NCBI GenBank assembly: GCA_934667095.1
Contig: CAKULE010000005.1
Span: 62,001 to 126,000, forward strand
DNA from: an uncultured Oscillospiraceae bacterium
GTDB lineage: Bacteria; Bacillota; Clostridia; Oscillospirales; Oscillospiraceae
Length of the DNA stretch: 64,000 nucleotides
Direction: 5' to 3'
This document shows positions 33,767 to 39,240 of the stretch, piece after piece. Below the pieces are notes generated by a model. That model had not been told where the DNA came from. It did not search any database and saw only the letters and a program-made list of their open reading frames with translations. The first letter of the stretch is position 1. Each line of letters opens with the position of its first letter. The translations under genes were made by a program, and so were the position numbers.

Positions 33767-34063
33767 ATGGCAAAAGTTTCCGGTAACTACGAGGTGCTCT
33801 ACATCCTCAATCCCGCTCTGGGTGAGGAGGACACCGCCGCTCTGGTGGCCAAGTTCAAGGAGCTGGCTGAGAGCCGCGGCACTGTGGCCGAGGTCGATGA
33901 GTGGGGCAAGCGCAGACTGGCCTACCCCATCAACGATCTGGAGGAGGGCTATTACGTCCTGATGACCTTCAGCGCTGACCCCGCCTTCCCCGCCGAGCTG
34001 GACCGTCAGATGCGCATCAACGTCAACGTGATGCGTTCTGTCATCGTCAGCAAGGACGCCTGA
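33767..34063 (+). CDS. rpsF: 30S ribosomal protein S6
   Basis: A 98-residue S6 with NYEVLYILNP at the N-terminus and WGKRRLAYPINDLEEGYYVLMTF in the centre. It binds S18 on the 30S platform. AAGGAGGTG precedes the ATG. It is the first gene of the conserved rpsF-ssb-rpsR operon. In other bacteria the S6:S18 complex can bind the leader mRNA; a CCG-rich leader hairpin is present here. Confidence 0.97.
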   Translation: MAKVSGNYEVLYILNPALGEEDTAALVAKFKELAESRGTVAEVDEWGKRRLAYPINDLEEGYYVLMTFSADPAFPAELDRQMRINVNVMRSVIVSKDA

Positions 34064-34077
34064 GGAGGAAAAGCTGC

Positions 34078-34530
34078 ATGCTGAACCGAATCATTCTCAT
34101 GGGCCGGCTCACCCGTGACCCCGAGCTCCGCCACACCCAGCAGGGGACCGCTGTTGCGTCCTTCTCTCTGGCTGTGGACCGCGACTTCCGGGGCCGCGAC
34201 GGCGGCGAGCGCACCACCGATTTCATTGACATCGTGGCGTGGCGCAGCACCGCCGAGTTCGTGTCCAAATACTTCACCAAGGGCCGCATGGCCGTGGTGG
34301 AGGGCCGCCTGCAGATCCGTGACTGGACGGACCGTGACGGCGGCAAGCGCCGCTCCGCTGAGGTGGTCGCCGACAATGTCTATTTCGGCGATTCCAAGCG
34401 CGATGGCGAAGGCAGCACCGGCGGCTACAGCCGCGCCAGTGCCGCCCCCGGTCCCGTCGATTACGGCATCCCCAGCGGCGGCGATCAGTTCGCCGAGCTG
34501 GCTGACGACGACGGCGATCTCCCATTCTGA
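34078..34530 (+). CDS. ssb: single-stranded DNA-binding protein
   Basis: A 150-residue SSB. The OB fold occupies residues 1-105 (MLNRIILMGRLTRDPELRHT, FIDIVAWR). A Gly/Ser-rich linker leads to the acidic partner-binding tip DDDGDLPF, which docks replication and repair proteins. It sits between rpsF and rpsR as is usual. Confidence 0.97.
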   Translation: MLNRIILMGRLTRDPELRHTQQGTAVASFSLAVDRDFRGRDGGERTTDFIDIVAWRSTAEFVSKYFTKGRMAVVEGRLQIRDWTDRDGGKRRSAEVVADNVYFGDSKRDGEGSTGGYSRASAAPGPVDYGIPSGGDQFAELADDDGDLPF

Positions 34531-34547
34531 TAAGGAGGTATGCCATT

Positions 34548-34790
34548 ATGGCTATGGATAATGTGAAGCCCCGCGGCAACCGCAAGCGCCGCAAGGTCTG
34601 CGCCTTCTGCGTGGACAAGGTGGAGCTCATCGACTACAAGGATACTGCCAAGCTGAAGAAGTATCTGTCTGAGCGTTCCAAGATCCTGCCCCGCCGCACC
34701 ACCGGCACCTGCGCCATGCATCAGCGCCAGCTGACCGAGGCCATCAAGCGCGCCCGTCAGATCGCTCTGCTGCCCTACGTGACCGACTAA
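34548..34790 (+). CDS. rpsR: 30S ribosomal protein S18, zinc-binding type
   Basis: An 80-residue S18 with RRKVCAFC and TGTCAMHQRQL. This gives a CxxC plus CxxH set of zinc ligands, the C+ paralogue type. The start has AAGGAGGT 8 nt upstream. A terminator follows. Zinc-type S18 suggests no zinc-free paralogue is needed under normal supply. Confidence 0.97.
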   Translation: MAMDNVKPRGNRKRRKVCAFCVDKVELIDYKDTAKLKKYLSERSKILPRRTTGTCAMHQRQLTEAIKRARQIALLPYVTD

Positions 34791-34810
34791 ACGGCAACAA
34801 GACCGCAAAC

Positions 34811-34845
34811 AAGCTCCCCTCCGCCCGCCGGAGGGGAGCTTTTTA
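34811..34845 (+). terminator. rpsR terminator
   Basis: AAGCTCCCCTCCG with its complement and a T run. Confidence 0.88.
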
Positions 34846-34864
34846 CCAGACAGGAGGAATTCAA

Positions 34865-35599
34865 ATGGAGAAGGTCGCACTGGTTACGGGCTCGTCCCGG
34901 GGCATCGGCCGGGCGGTGGCCCGGCGACTGGCGGAGGACGGCTACGCCGTCTGCGTCAACTGCGTGGAGCGGATGGATCTGGCCCAGGCGCTGGCCGCAG
35001 AGCTGGAGGCCGCGGGCCGGCGCGCCATGGCCTGCCGGGCCGACGTGTCCGACAGGAAGGCGGTGAACGCCATGCTCCGGGCCATCGAGGAGCGCTTCGG
35101 CCCCGTGACCCTGTTGGTGAACAACGCCGGCGTGGCGGGGCAGGCCCTGTTTCAGGACGTCACCGACGAGATGTGGGACCGCTACTTCTCTGTGAATCTC
35201 AACGGCGCCCGCAACACCATTCAGGGTGTGCTCCCCCACATGATCCACGAGAAGCGGGGCTGCATCATCAACGTCTCCTCCATCTGGGGGCAGCACGGCG
35301 CCTCCTGTGAGGTGACGTACTCCTGCACCAAGCACGCCATCATCGGCCTGACCCGGTCGCTGGCCATGGAGCTGGCCCCCTCGGGCATCCGGGTGAACTG
35401 CGTGGCTCCCGGCGTCATCGACACGGACATGGTGCAGGTCTTGGGTCAGGAGACGCTGGACGAGCTGGTGAGCATGACCCCGCTGGGCCGCCTCGGCACC
35501 CCGGAGGACGTGGCGGAGGCAGTGGCCTTTCTGGCCTCCGACCGGGCCAGCTTCATCACCGGGCAGGTCCTCACCGCCGACGGCGGCTTCCTGCCGTAA
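34865..35599 (+). CDS. FabG-like short-chain dehydrogenase
   Basis: A 244-residue SDR with the cofactor motif TGSSRGIGR, NNAGVAG, the catalytic Ser in NVSS, Tyr/Lys in TYSCTKHAI, and the family end TGQVLTADGG. It looks like 3-oxoacyl-ACP reductase, which makes 3-hydroxyacyl-ACP with NADPH. No other fab gene is nearby, so a role in fatty-acid synthesis is not certain. AGGAGG precedes the ATG; terminators bound it on both sides. Confidence 0.85.
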   Translation: MEKVALVTGSSRGIGRAVARRLAEDGYAVCVNCVERMDLAQALAAELEAAGRRAMACRADVSDRKAVNAMLRAIEERFGPVTLLVNNAGVAGQALFQDVTDEMWDRYFSVNLNGARNTIQGVLPHMIHEKRGCIINVSSIWGQHGASCEVTYSCTKHAIIGLTRSLAMELAPSGIRVNCVAPGVIDTDMVQVLGQETLDELVSMTPLGRLGTPEDVAEAVAFLASDRASFITGQVLTADGGFLP

Positions 35600-35620
35600 A
35601 CACAAGCTTAACTTAAGAAG

Positions 35621-35654
35621 GGCTCCCCTGCGGCTGCGCAGGGGAGCTTTTTCA
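35621..35654 (+). terminator. SDR terminator
   Basis: GGCTCCCCTGCG pairs with CGCAGGGGAGC and is followed by TTTTT. Confidence 0.85.
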
Positions 35655-35698
35655 CCCCATCGCATTGTGCGAAATGTACAATGCAGTGGGGTGAAAAC
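35652..35698. repeat. interrupted inverted repeat at the left edge of the accessory region
   Basis: TTTTCACCCCA pairs with TGGGGTGAAAA, and inside it CATTGT pairs with ACAATG. The two-level palindrome marks the change from core genes to the palindrome-delimited modules. It could be a terminator, a mobile-element end or an attachment site. Confidence 0.4.
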
Positions 35699-35867
35699 TC
35701 ATGATAAGCTGCTGATTATTATTGTGCGGTATGGTATGATGCAGACAGAACAGGAGGTGGATCCCGTGGGTCGCGGATAAGCAGACTGAACGATCATGAC
35801 AAAGGCTGCGCGCGTGAGCTTACAGGCGCGCAGATAAACAGGCGGAATATCAGATAGGAGGATACCG

Positions 35868-36053
35868 ATGAAAAAATACGCTGCATTGCTTTTGGCGGCG
35901 CTGGCCGCGGTGATCGCCACCTGCCTTTCCTGCCCGCTGCCGGAGCCCAAATGCAGCAGTAGCCTCTGCCCCCTCCGGGCCGGGAAGCCGCCCAAGCACA
36001 GAAAGAAGAAGCCCAAGAAGACGGTGCGGGCACGAGCGAAACCCCGCACATAG
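35868..36053 (+). CDS. small secreted cationic peptide
   Basis: A 61-residue product. A signal-like N-terminus (MKKYAALLLAALAAVIATCLSC) is followed by a proline/cysteine segment and a very basic end (GKPPKHRKKKPKK, then RARAKPR). AGGAGG lies 6 nt before the ATG, so translation is credible. It may be cleaved or lipidated at the cysteine in LSC. No family is recognised; membrane-active or nucleic-acid-binding roles are both possible. Palindrome R1 starts directly after its stop. Confidence 0.6.
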   Translation: MKKYAALLLAALAAVIATCLSCPLPEPKCSSSLCPLRAGKPPKHRKKKPKKTVRARAKPRT

Positions 36054-36072
36054 GATGGAACCCGGTTCCACC
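36054..36072. repeat. module-end palindrome R1
   Basis: GATGGAACCCGGTTCCACC: one mismatch between arms, immediately after the stop of the cationic peptide gene. It is the first of eight copies. Confidence 0.8.
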
Positions 36073-36117
36073 TGCTTTTACTTTCCGCAAATTTCTTTCC
36101 GCAACTGCGGCTGGATA

Positions 36118-36126
36118 TGATATAAT
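36118..36126 (+). promoter_or_regulatory. extended -10 promoter of Fic1
   Basis: TGATATAAT is an extended -10 (TG, one base, TATAAT) 31 bp before the Fic1 ATG. The -35 is poor. Confidence 0.55.
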
Positions 36127-36157
36127 GGCAGAGAGCATACGGAAGGGAGCACACGTC

Positions 36158-37033
36158 ATGACCAATTACGAACTGGCAGTGGATCTCTGGCAGCGCCGGA
36201 ATATCTCTGGTGCCGCCGATCTGGCCGAGGCGCTGTATGAATACAGTATTGCCTTTGCCTACCACTCCGGCAAGCTGGAGAATGACGAGATCACCTACGA
36301 TGACACCCGTGAGATCTTCGAGCATGACGGTGTGACTTCTTATACCGGGGATCTGCGGACACTGTTTGAGATTCGCAACGCCAAAGAAGCAAATGAAGCG
36401 TTCTTCGCCGCGTTCCAGGCTCGCCGGCCGCTGGACGAGTCCCTGGTGAAGGAGTTCCAGAAGCTGCTGACTCGCAACACCTATGACGAGCGGCGCTACC
36501 GGCTCGGTGAGAGGCCGGGTGAGTATAAGCACCACGACTATGTGACGGGCCGGGCCGAGGTGGGCGCCGCCCCGGAGGATGTGCCGGAGGAAATGCGGGA
36601 ACTGCTGGAGGAACTGGCGGCTGTTCCGGCCAGCAAGGTGCTGACCGCCGCGGCATACTTCCACGCCAAGTTCGAGAATATCCATCCCTTTGCAGAAGGC
36701 AACGGCCGCACAGGCCGGCTCTGCATGAACTACTTCCTCGTTCGGGCCGATCACCCGCCGGTGATCATCCACGAGGAAGACCGCAAGGACTACTATACTG
36801 CGCTGGAGGCATGGGACACGGAGCAGGAGTTGACGCCGCTGCTGTCTTTCCTGCGCCAGCAGACCGAAAAGACGTGGGAGAAGCAGATCATCCGGGCAAA
36901 AGAACTTCTGAACCCGCCGCGCACCTCTCTGGCAGCCCAGCTTGCCTCTGCCGAGCAGGAGGCTGCCCAGCGCAACGCCGGTCGGTCTGAGGGCCGCTGC
37001 CAGCCGTACCGTGACACCAGTGAAGAACGATAA
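36158..37033 (+). CDS. Fic-domain AMP-transferase 1 (class II)
   Basis: A 291-residue Fic protein with the full catalytic motif HPFAEGNGRTGR; the histidine and the GNGR loop are needed to transfer AMP to target hydroxyls. An inhibitory motif SGKLEN (S-x3-E-N) lies near residue 36, N-terminal to the Fic core, so it is a self-inhibited class II enzyme. The C-terminal 37 residues (QLASAEQEAAQRN, then YRDTSEER) match the tails of the next Fic gene and the ToxN-like genes. The ATG at 36158 has GGGAG 9 nt upstream. Palindromes R1 and R2 bracket the gene. Confidence 0.92.
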   Translation: MTNYELAVDLWQRRNISGAADLAEALYEYSIAFAYHSGKLENDEITYDDTREIFEHDGVTSYTGDLRTLFEIRNAKEANEAFFAAFQARRPLDESLVKEFQKLLTRNTYDERRYRLGERPGEYKHHDYVTGRAEVGAAPEDVPEEMRELLEELAAVPASKVLTAAAYFHAKFENIHPFAEGNGRTGRLCMNYFLVRADHPPVIIHEEDRKDYYTALEAWDTEQELTPLLSFLRQQTEKTWEKQIIRAKELLNPPRTSLAAQLASAEQEAAQRNAGRSEGRCQPYRDTSEER

Positions 37034-37040
37034 TTTGAGA

Positions 37041-37059
37041 GGTGGAACCGGGTTCCACC
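37041..37059. repeat. module-end palindrome R2
   Basis: A perfect consensus copy, 7 bp after the Fic1 stop and 22 bp before the Fic2 start. It has no T run, so it may act on mRNA stability and not on termination. Confidence 0.85.
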
Positions 37060-37081
37060 TTGTGGGAAGGAGTGGAAGAAC

Positions 37082-37801
37082 GTGCTGGAGAACAAGCTGG
37101 GGATCACCGACTCCGCCCTGCTGGCACAGGAGGAAGAACGGCTCAGCAAGCAGCGGGCGGCACAGCTTTTTGAGCGCGGCGCCCTGGACCGCATGGAGGC
37201 CGGTACTGTGGCGGCGCTGCGAGAGATCCATTGGACGCTGTTCAGCGATATTTACGACTTCGCCGGAGAGATCCGTACAGTGAATATTGCCAAGGGGAAT
37301 TTCCGTTTTGCCCCTGTAATGTATTTGGATGCCGCCCTGGCGTCCATCGAGGCCATGCCGCAGGGCACCTACGATGAGATCATCGCAAAGTATGTGGAGA
37401 TGAACGTCGCGCATCCTTTCCGGGAGGGCAACGGCCGCAGCACCCGCCTTTGGCTGGATCAGATGCTGAAGCAGGAGCTGAAGGTGGTTGTGGATTGGAG
37501 CCGGGTCAACAAGGAGGACTACCTTTTGGCCATGGAACGCAGCCCCATCCGGGACACGGAGATCAAGGTGCTGCTGAAGGCTGCGCTCACAGATCAGACC
37601 GCAGACCGGGAGATCTACATGAAGGGCGTGGATGCCAGCTATCGCTATGAGGGCTATGCCACCTACCAGACTGCGGCTCTGGCCCCGCGCAGCTCTATGG
37701 CAGATCAGCTTGCCGCTGCCACGCTGGAGGCCGAACGGCGCAACACGGCACCGGGGAAAGAGCACCGGCTGCCGGCACGTGACGCCAGCGAGGATAGATA
37801 A
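37082..37801 (+). CDS. Fic-domain AMP-transferase 2
   Basis: A 239-residue Fic protein with HPFREGNGRSTR, an intact HPFx(D/E)GNGR core, and an upstream helix typical of VbhT/FicT-like toxins (IHWTLFSDIYDFAGEIRTVNIAKG). I see no S/T-x3-E-G/N inhibitory helix inside it and no small FicA/VbhA antitoxin beside it, so how it is restrained is unclear. The tail (MADQLAAATLEAERRN, then LPARDASEDR) is the shared module tail. The GTG start has GGAAGGAG upstream. It is bracketed by R2 and R3. Confidence 0.9.
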   Translation: MLENKLGITDSALLAQEEERLSKQRAAQLFERGALDRMEAGTVAALREIHWTLFSDIYDFAGEIRTVNIAKGNFRFAPVMYLDAALASIEAMPQGTYDEIIAKYVEMNVAHPFREGNGRSTRLWLDQMLKQELKVVVDWSRVNKEDYLLAMERSPIRDTEIKVLLKAALTDQTADREIYMKGVDASYRYEGYATYQTAALAPRSSMADQLAAATLEAERRNTAPGKEHRLPARDASEDR

Positions 37802-37809
37802 CAGCAGAG

Positions 37810-37828
37810 GGTGGAACCGGGTTCCACC
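37810..37828. repeat. module-end palindrome R3, acting as terminator
   Basis: A perfect consensus copy extended by flanking bases to a stem of about 14 bp (CAGAG to CTCTG) and followed by TTTTCTT. It is therefore a good intrinsic terminator 9 bp after the Fic2 stop. Confidence 0.88.
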
Positions 37829-37867
37829 CTCTGTTTTCTTCTTCTGGATTTACACTTGACAGCCGTG

Positions 37868-38060
37868 TATAATAAAGTTACGGGGAGTTCCGCTGCTTTC
37901 CGGTCTTTATCCCAAGCCGGCCAAAGTATGTATTCGTTTCATTTTCCCTCCGCCGCTATCCTCGCGGCATACCTCACACGCGCTTTTTTGACAGGCCGGC
38001 CTTGTTCATACTGCACTCGCTTTACGGGTGATTTAGGGTGGAACCGAGTTCCACCCTTTC
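37868..38060 (+). ncRNA. RNA-only module between R3 and R4
   Basis: No credible coding frame is present. TATAAT at 37868-37873 could start a transcript, although TTGACA at 37856 is too close to be its -35. A long-range stem, CAAGCCGGCC (37913-37922) with GGCCGGCCTTG (37994-38004), encloses the middle. Palindrome R4 with a T-rich end could terminate it. The product would be a structured RNA of about 180 nt. Function is unknown. Confidence 0.4.
38037..38055. repeat. module-end palindrome R4
   Basis: GGTGGAACCGAGTTCCACC, one base off consensus, followed by a T-rich tract. It ends the first RNA-only module. Confidence 0.85.
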
Positions 38061-38069
38061 CTTTTGCCC

Positions 38070-38098
38070 TTTACAGGTCTTCCAGTTCCAGGTATAAT
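38070..38098 (+). promoter_or_regulatory. promoter of the second RNA-only module
   Basis: TTTACA, 17 bp, TATAAT: a strong promoter with no start codon and ribosome site behind it. Confidence 0.7.
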
Positions 38099-38104
38099 GG
38101 ATTC

Positions 38105-38195
38105 GGCAGACAAGGGAACCTATTTAAGATTCTCTCTCGATCTTGTGTTGATGCACCCTTGTGACGGCAGGGTGGAACCGGGTTCCACCTTGCCG
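38105..38195 (+). ncRNA. predicted small structured RNA ending at R5
   Basis: A transcript from the promoter at 38070-38098 would be about 90 nt. ACAAGGG (38110-38116) pairs with CCCTTGT (38156-38162), with an inner AAGAT/ATCTT hairpin. It ends in palindrome R5, extended by GGCA/TGCC. No open frame fits. It could be a regulatory or antitoxin-type RNA, but this is inference from structure and position. Confidence 0.5.
38171..38189. repeat. module-end palindrome R5
   Basis: A perfect consensus copy with extra pairing on both sides. It ends the second RNA-only module and lies 27 bp before the toxin-locus promoter. Confidence 0.87.
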
Positions 38196-38215
38196 TTCCG
38201 CCTTGTGTGGTGCTC

Positions 38216-38245
38216 TTGACATTGTTTTCCCCCCTGCCTTATAAT
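38216..38245 (+). promoter_or_regulatory. promoter of the structured RNA-toxin locus
   Basis: TTGACA, 18 bp, TATAAT, placed so transcription starts about 38252 at the first hairpin of the RNA. Confidence 0.8.
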
Positions 38246-38251
38246 GGGCCT

Positions 38252-38408
38252 TGCGATAGAGGCACCCTACCCTATCGCTGCTGTCCGCCCCTCGGTATGC
38301 GGGGTATAAATGGCCGAGATCACAAATATTGTTCGCTTCCCGATATGCGGCTTACAAATGGTCGGGATCAGTAGGACAGCGCCCTGCCTCCGGCAGGGCG
38401 CTGTTTTT
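38252..38408 (+). ncRNA. repeat-containing structured RNA, candidate type III antitoxin
   Basis: The RNA has a 5' hairpin (GCGATAG/CTATCGC), then two 32-nt repeats at 38291-38322 and 38339-38370. Seven positions differ. Four of these are paired changes that keep a stem: CTCGG/CCGAG in the first, CCCGA/TCGGG in the second. A long stem, GCTGTCC (38280-38286) with GGACAGC (38374-38380), encloses both. A terminator (GCGCCCTGCC stem, then TGTTTTT) follows, then the ToxN-like gene. Promoter, repeats, leaky terminator and toxin gene in that order is the type III toxin-antitoxin layout. Confidence 0.65.
38379..38408 (+). terminator. terminator between the structured RNA and the toxin gene
   Basis: A 10-bp stem, GCGCCCTGCC/GGCAGGGCGC, with TGTTTTT. 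It shares its first bases with the closing stem of the RNA, so the two folds may compete and set the RNA-to-toxin ratio. Confidence 0.85.
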
Positions 38409-38430
38409 CTACCAAGGGAGGGTTGGTATC

Positions 38431-39048
38431 ATGGATAAATGAACGCAGCTTTATTTCCTGTCCAATCAGTATTACACGGACTTTCCGAATTGCGGGCTTG
38501 TGGACGGCGGAAAGATCCGGCATGGGCAGGAGTTCCGGCGCCCTTGTTTTCTTGCTTTCTTAGATCACAAACGGCCGGAGATCTTCTGGGTAGTGCCCAT
38601 CTCATCACGGGTCGAGAAGTACCATAAGATCGAGGCGCACAAGCTGCGGACCTATAGCCGCTGCAACACCATCCGCTTCGGCACGGTGCTGGGCCGGGAA
38701 GCTGCTTTCCTCATCCAGAATATGTTCCCCGTCACCGAGAAGTATCTGATCCAGTACGAGGACAAAAACCAGCAGCCGATCCATATTGACGGCCGCATTG
38801 TCACCGATGTTCGCCGCCATGCCAGCGAGGTACTGGCTCTTTATCTGCGTAGGGCCAATGTGCTTTTTACGAATGTGCAGAGAATCTACCGGGGACTTGA
38901 AATACAGCTTGACGCAGAGCAGGCCACTCCCCGCCGCAGATCTATTGTAGATCGGCTTGCAGCCGCAGAGCAAGAGGCCGAGCGGCGCAACGCCGCACTG
39001 GAGCAGAAGCGCCGGCCGCCGGCGCGTGACACCAGCAAGGAAAGATAG
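38431..39048 (+). pseudogene. ToxN-like toxin gene, copy 1, with early in-frame UGA
   Basis: AAGGGAGG stands 8 nt before ATG GAT AAA TGA. After the stop the same frame continues as TQLYFLSNQYYTDFPN, then FWVVPISSRVEKYHKI, to a TAG at 39048. The body, about 150 residues, resembles ToxN/AbiQ/CptN RNases in its PxSS-x3-K-x2-KI block. The last 37 residues are the shared module tail (DRLAAAEQEAERRN, then PPARDTSKER). The UGA at codon 4 should kill it unless a GTG at 38500 is used, which would lose about 23 residues and has no good ribosome site. Confidence 0.6.
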
Positions 39049-39078
39049 CAAAGAGGGGGGTGGAACCCGGTTCCGCCC
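38503..39078 (+). repeat. 576-bp direct repeat, left copy
   Basis: Matches 46680-47255 without gaps, at roughly 96% identity by eye (about two dozen substitutions). It covers most of the ToxN-like gene plus palindrome R6. The two copies bound the foreign operon block at 39079-46679. Confidence 0.92.
39059..39077. repeat. module-end palindrome R6
   Basis: GGTGGAACCCGGTTCCGCC, 10 bp after the toxin stop. AGAGGGG/CCCCTCT flanks lengthen the stem, and a T run follows, so it can terminate. Confidence 0.85.
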
Positions 39079-39195
39079 CCCTCTCCCTTTTTGAGCGACC
39101 CAGCCCCCTTCAGATATTCAGTCTGGACATAGGTCCTCGTTTGCATCATACGATTCGGTTACTCCACACAGGAGGATATAAAAGGGAAAGAATAG

Positions 39196-39234
39196 CGAAA
39201 AGCCTCTGTAGCAATATGCTGCAGAGGCTTTTCG
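39196..39234 (-). terminator. terminator of the sigma-54 CoA-transferase operon
   Basis: An 18-bp stem with one mismatch (CGAAAAGCCTCTG and its complement). It lies 6 bp beyond the NHL gene stop on the minus strand. Confidence 0.8.
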
Positions 39235-39240
39235 TGCAAT

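Noticed and set aside
37811..38164. A 117-codon frame spanning R3 to the second RNA module
   Set aside because: It begins inside the palindrome, has no ribosome site, and crosses a terminator, R4 and a promoter.
38439..38627. A 62-codon frame at the start of the toxin gene
   Set aside because: It is out of frame with the conserved toxin text and its ATG lacks a properly spaced ribosome site.
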